From contig JALORN010000027.1 of NCBI GenBank assembly GCA_025458905.1, positions 1-43,358 of the forward strand: 43,358 nt of DNA, given 5' to 3'. The notes under the pieces were generated by a model that was not told the DNA's origin, did not search any database, and saw only the letters and a program-made list of their open reading frames with translations. This stretch comes from Steroidobacteraceae bacterium. GTDB taxonomy: Bacteria; Pseudomonadota; Gammaproteobacteria; Steroidobacterales; Steroidobacteraceae. Positions 38,667 to 43,358 of this stretch are shown one piece after another. Each line of letters opens with the position of its first letter. Within the stretch, counting starts at the first letter, position 1. The position numbers and the translations under genes are program-made.

Positions 38667-40301
38667 TCAGAACGTCGAGAGGCCGGTGGCCTCCATGAGG
38701 CGATAGGCCCAGTAGCTCGACTGGGCCGGGTCCGCGAAGGTGCCGAAGTCGGCGCTGTACTCGATCCCCGCCGGGGCGCGGTTGCTCCACACCGTCTCGA
38801 ACCAGTCGGCGAGTTCGCGCGCCACGGCCGCGTCGGTCGCCGACTCGACCGCGAGGTTCGCCTCGAGGTTGAAGTCGCCGACGTTGCGCCGCGTCAGGTT
38901 CGCGGAGCCCAGCGTCAGCCAGGTACGCCCCGTGCCGCGGACCATCACCAGCTTGGGATGGAACTGCTCGCCGTGGGTGCGGTACCAGCGCACCTTGATC
39001 GCGCCGTCGCTGCGCGAGACGAGCTCGGAGGCGACCGGACGGTTCGGGACCCCGCCCTTGGCACGGCCGAACGCGTCCTTGTTCGGGTCGAGCAGCAGGC
39101 GCACTTCGACGCCGCGGCGCGCGGCCGCGAGCAGCGCCTCGACCAGCGCGCGCTCGGACAGGTAGAACATCGCGACGTCGATGTGCTCGCCGGCCCGCGT
39201 CGCCGCGAAGCGCTCGAGCAGCGCGTCCCGGATCGCGCCCTCGGTCAGCACCTGGGCGCGTGCGACGCGCTGGCGCACGGGCTCCAGGGGTGGCGTGCCC
39301 GGGGTGGGCCACGGGGAGCCGGTCCAGCCGGAGAAGCGCGCGATCTCGAACTCGCTCTCGAGCAACGGACGCAGCGCCTCGCCGCGCAGCTCCAGCGCGA
39401 GGTTGGTGTGCGCGCTGCTGGCGTCGTGCGGGTTCGCCGAGCCGACGATGCCGACCAGGCCCGCGGCCTCGCTGCCGTCGTCGGCGATCACGACCTTGCG
39501 GTGGTTCGCCTTGAAGTTCAGCAGCCGTGCCCAGGCCCGGAACGTGACCCGCGACGGGCCGGTCTCGAGCGGGTTCGGCAGCCAGCCGGGACCGCCGGCA
39601 TCGCCGTCCCACCAGTCGATCGTCAGCCGCCACAGTCCCGACCAGGCGGGGTTCGAGTCGCGCAGCGCATCGAGCTCGGTGCGCACGACCTCGATGCCGG
39701 CCGCTTCGAGCCGGGCCAGTTCGGGCGAGGGAGCGCCGCCGTAGACGTCGTTGATCGGGTCGGTGATGAAGAGGACCCGCAGTGCCGGCCGGGCGCGCTT
39801 CGCGGCGAGCAGTGCCTCGGTCAGCTCGCGTGACAGCGGCCGCAGCGGTGCGAGGTTCGGCTCGCCGGCATCGGCAGCCGCGCCCGCGGCAGTCCCGGCA
39901 GGCGGCGCGGCGGGTTCGGCAATCGCGCCCTGGTGGTCGTTGAACAGGAACTGGTCCAGCACGACGAAGCGTCGCGCGCCGGCGATCACCTGCAGCGTCT
40001 CGTCGAAGATCTGCTGCTGCAGCACCGGCTGGCCGAAGGCGTCGGCCGTCGTCAGGTCGATCAGCGGGCGGACGTCGTCCGGCGGAAGGTCGGTCCAGGC
40101 GCCCTCGACGCGCAGGCCGGGAGGCAGGGGCTTGGCGAGATGCCAGACGCCGAGTGCACCCCAGCCGGCGAGCAGCAGCCACTTCGCGGTCCGCAGCACC
40201 CGGCGCGGTCCGCCCGCGCGCCACCCGCCCGGGCGGCCCGGCGCAGGGGTTGGCCCGGGAGGCAGGGCGTCGAACTGTTGCGCGGACGCCTCGGAACTCA
40301 T
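38667..40301 (-). CDS. phospholipase D-like protein
   Basis: 544 residues. An N-terminal membrane helix (TAKWLLLAGWGALGVWHL, about 38-55) anchors a periplasmic or cytoplasmic two-domain PLD fold. First HKD: FKANHRKVVIADDG with His267, Lys269 and Asp274, then GSAN. Second: QFHPKLVMVRG with His448 and Lys450, then GSAN; the residue in the Asp position is Arg455, a departure from HxKx4D. The family includes cardiolipin synthases and phospholipases; the longer linker and odd second motif leave the reaction open. Confidence 0.82.
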   Translation of the reverse strand: MSSEASAQQFDALPPGPTPAPGRPGGWRAGGPRRVLRTAKWLLLAGWGALGVWHLAKPLPPGLRVEGAWTDLPPDDVRPLIDLTTADAFGQPVLQQQIFDETLQVIAGARRFVVLDQFLFNDHQGAIAEPAAPPAGTAAGAAADAGEPNLAPLRPLSRELTEALLAAKRARPALRVLFITDPINDVYGGAPSPELARLEAAGIEVVRTELDALRDSNPAWSGLWRLTIDWWDGDAGGPGWLPNPLETGPSRVTFRAWARLLNFKANHRKVVIADDGSEAAGLVGIVGSANPHDASSAHTNLALELRGEALRPLLESEFEIARFSGWTGSPWPTPGTPPLEPVRQRVARAQVLTEGAIRDALLERFAATRAGEHIDVAMFYLSERALVEALLAAARRGVEVRLLLDPNKDAFGRAKGGVPNRPVASELVSRSDGAIKVRWYRTHGEQFHPKLVMVRGTGRTWLTLGSANLTRRNVGDFNLEANLAVESATDAAVARELADWFETVWSNRAPAGIEYSADFGTFADPAQSSYWAYRLMEATGLSTF

Positions 40302-40395
40302 CGCGGGATTCTAGTCATCCGGGGCCCTGGACTGCTCGGCAGCCGGTCACGGGCGGCCTGTACAGCAAACGTATAGGTTTCCGCAGGACAAAACG
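40302..40395. other. short intergenic stretch upstream of the small RNA promoter
   Basis: No gene is seen. It separates the start of the phospholipase D-like gene on the minus strand from the small RNA promoter on the plus strand. Confidence 0.5.
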
Positions 40396-40423
40396 TTGAC
40401 AGATCGCGATCGAGGGGTAGGAT
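40396..40423 (+). promoter_or_regulatory. sigma-70 promoter for predicted small RNA
   Basis: TTGACA (40396-40401) is a perfect -35; TAGGAT (40418-40423) is a fair -10, with 16 bases between. There is no protein-coding gene downstream on this strand before the terminator. Confidence 0.65.
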
Positions 40424-40429
40424 AGCGAC

Positions 40430-40492
40430 GTCAACCGTCCTATCTGACGAGTGACCCCCGTTCGGGCGGATCGAGAGATCCGCCCTTTTTCT
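40430..40492 (+). ncRNA. predicted small RNA of about 60 nt
   Basis: Bounded by the promoter above and a strong factor-independent terminator. The body has no convincing start codon with a ribosome site. Bases 40421-40443 could pair through GATAG/CTATC and GAC/GTC, although the left arm lies partly before the predicted start. The sequence GTGACCCCCG before the terminator stem would be single-stranded and C-rich. It sits between the phospholipase D-like gene (start side) and the 3' end of the ABC-F gene. I do not recognise a known RNA family. An orphan promoter-terminator pair could also be a relic. Confidence 0.5.
40464..40490 (+). terminator. strong rho-independent terminator
   Basis: GGGCGGATC-GAGA-GATCCGCCC is a perfect 9-bp stem with a four-base loop followed directly by TTTTT. 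The T-run is on the plus strand, so it ends the predicted small RNA and not the minus-strand ABC-F gene. Confidence 0.85.
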
Positions 40493-40564
40493 TGCTGCGG
40501 CTGCGGCGGTGCCGCCCGCCGGCCCGCCGGCCCGGGCCCCGGCCCTTCGCCCTCCGAACCCCCG

Positions 40565-42484
<1,920 letters not shown>

Positions 42485-42494
42485 CGCGGCGCGC

Positions 42495-43358
42495 TCAGGC
42501 GCTGAGCGAGGACTGGCCGGGCGCGGGCAGCAGCGAGGCGTAGGGGACGACGCCCGACTCCTGGCGCAGCATCAGCAGCCGCAGCTCGTCGGCGGTCAGC
42601 GTCTCGCCGAACAGGCGCCCCTGGCCGAAGTGGCAGTTGCGCGAGCGCAGGAAGTCGAGGTGCCGGGTCGACTCGATGCCCTCGGCGATCACGTCCATGC
42701 CGAGGTTGCGGCCCATCTCGATGATGGTGCGCACGATCGTCGAGTCGTTCTCGTCCTCGCCGACGTTGCGCACGAAGCTCTGGTCGATCTTCAGGGTGCC
42801 GATCGGGAACTGCTGCAGCGCCGAGAGCGACGAATAGCCGGTGCCGAAGTCGTCGATCGAGAGGTGCAGGCCCATCGCGTAGAGCTCGTCGAGGAGCTTC
42901 AGCGTGCGCTTCTGGTCGGCCATCAGCGTGGTCTCGGTGATCTCCAGCTCGAACGCGGTCGGCGAGACGGCGTGCTTGCGGAACACCGAGCGGCAACGGA
43001 GGATGAAGCTCGCCTGGCGCAGCTGCTTCAGCGAGAGGTTCAGCGAGATGCGGCCGGGGTTCCGGATCTCGTCGAGCATCCGCCGGTAGTCCATGCAGAC
43101 GCGGTTCAGCACCCACTCGCCGATCTCGAGGATCAGGTTGGTCTCCTCGGCGAGCGGGATGAACTGCGAGGGCGAGATGTCGCCCTGCCCCGGGATGCGC
43201 CAGCGCAAGAGCGCCTCGGCGCCGATGATCCGGCCGCTGCGCAGGTCCACCTTCGGCTGGTAGCGCACCACGAACTCGTCGCGCTCGAGCGCGCGGCGCA
43301 GCTTGCTCTTCAGCATCAGCCGCTCGACCGCGGCGGCGTTCATCTCGGGCACGTAGAA
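42495..43358 (-). CDS. EAL-domain c-di-GMP phosphodiesterase, C-terminal part (runs off the window)
   Basis: 287 residues to the right edge, without its start. The first residues (FYVPEMNAAAVERL) are the end of a GGDEF domain, so the full protein is probably a GGDEF-EAL hybrid. EAL motifs: EALLRWRIPGQGDISPSQFI, LNLSLKQL, FELEITETTLM, LSIDDFGTGYSSL, LKIDQSFVRN, IAEGIES. All key metal and substrate residues that I can check look present, so it should degrade c-di-GMP. Stop is ten bases before the ABC-F start region, same direction. Confidence 0.9.
   Translation of the reverse strand, partial: FYVPEMNAAAVERLMLKSKLRRALERDEFVVRYQPKVDLRSGRIIGAEALLRWRIPGQGDISPSQFIPLAEETNLILEIGEWVLNRVCMDYRRMLDEIRNPGRISLNLSLKQLRQASFILRCRSVFRKHAVSPTAFELEITETTLMADQKRTLKLLDELYAMGLHLSIDDFGTGYSSLSALQQFPIGTLKIDQSFVRNVGEDENDSTIVRTIIEMGRNLGMDVIAEGIESTRHLDFLRSRNCHFGQGRLFGETLTADELRLLMLRQESGVVPYASLLPAPGQSSLSA

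Overview
This is a very GC-rich bacterial chromosome segment of 43,358 bases. It has no rRNA, tRNA, CRISPR array or recognisable insertion sequence. The gene content points to a proteobacterium, most likely a gammaproteobacterium of the Xanthomonadales/Nevskiales/Steroidobacter type: PEP-CTERM proteins, a rhombosortase-like protease, GspA/GspB, an Mla lipid-transport operon with a STAS-MlaE permease, a long FadE, PurT and Pol IV. That placement is inference from gene families, not a phylogeny.

Layout. 1-672 is lower-GC sequence with no recognised gene. 673-4341 holds an SDR oxidoreductase, a PEP-CTERM protein divergent from a LuxR-type regulator, and a GlsB-like membrane protein. 4378-7580 is a dense toxin-antitoxin (TA) island: a wrecked FitA/VapC pair, an intact FitA/FitB pair, a nucleotidyltransferase remnant, a TacT-type acetyltransferase whose antitoxin has lost its N-terminus, and an intact VapB/VapC pair. 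7674-10364 is GspB/GspA, followed by a degenerate ccdA/ccdB pair. 10908-12624 holds two tandem paralogues of one PEP-CTERM family. Both keep the same sigma-54-type promoter and a possible activator palindrome, but the second has lost its signal peptide and its PEP-CTERM tail. 12837-14966 encodes an acyltransferase, a phosphopantetheinyl transferase and the rhombosortase-like protease. 15047-18045 is an ECF sigma factor overlapping a kinase-TPR protein whose beta-3 lysine appears to be replaced. Pol IV, an MFS transporter, a VanZ-like protein and FadE follow.

25079-26207 is a Phd/YefM-like antitoxin overlapping an AbiEii-like nucleotidyltransferase, an unusual pairing with an operator that runs into the start codon. 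Then come malate dehydrogenase, a second ECF sigma factor with a membrane partner, a YtrA-type regulator with its ABC exporter, and another VapBC pair. PurT is divergent from a CDGSH-mlaE-mlaF-mlaD-lipoprotein operon. The right end has a GlsB-like protein, a phospholipase D-like protein, a predicted small RNA gene, an ABC-F protein and the C-terminal EAL part of a c-di-GMP protein that leaves the window.

Themes. Cell-envelope functions (protein sorting, lipid transport, secretion assembly) are interleaved with at least eight TA loci, four apparently intact and the others in different stages of decay. The best candidates for follow-up are the Phd-nucleotidyltransferase pair, the TA graveyard with antitoxins that have lost their DNA-binding part, the sigma-54-controlled PEP-CTERM tandem pair, and the predicted small RNA at 40430-40492.
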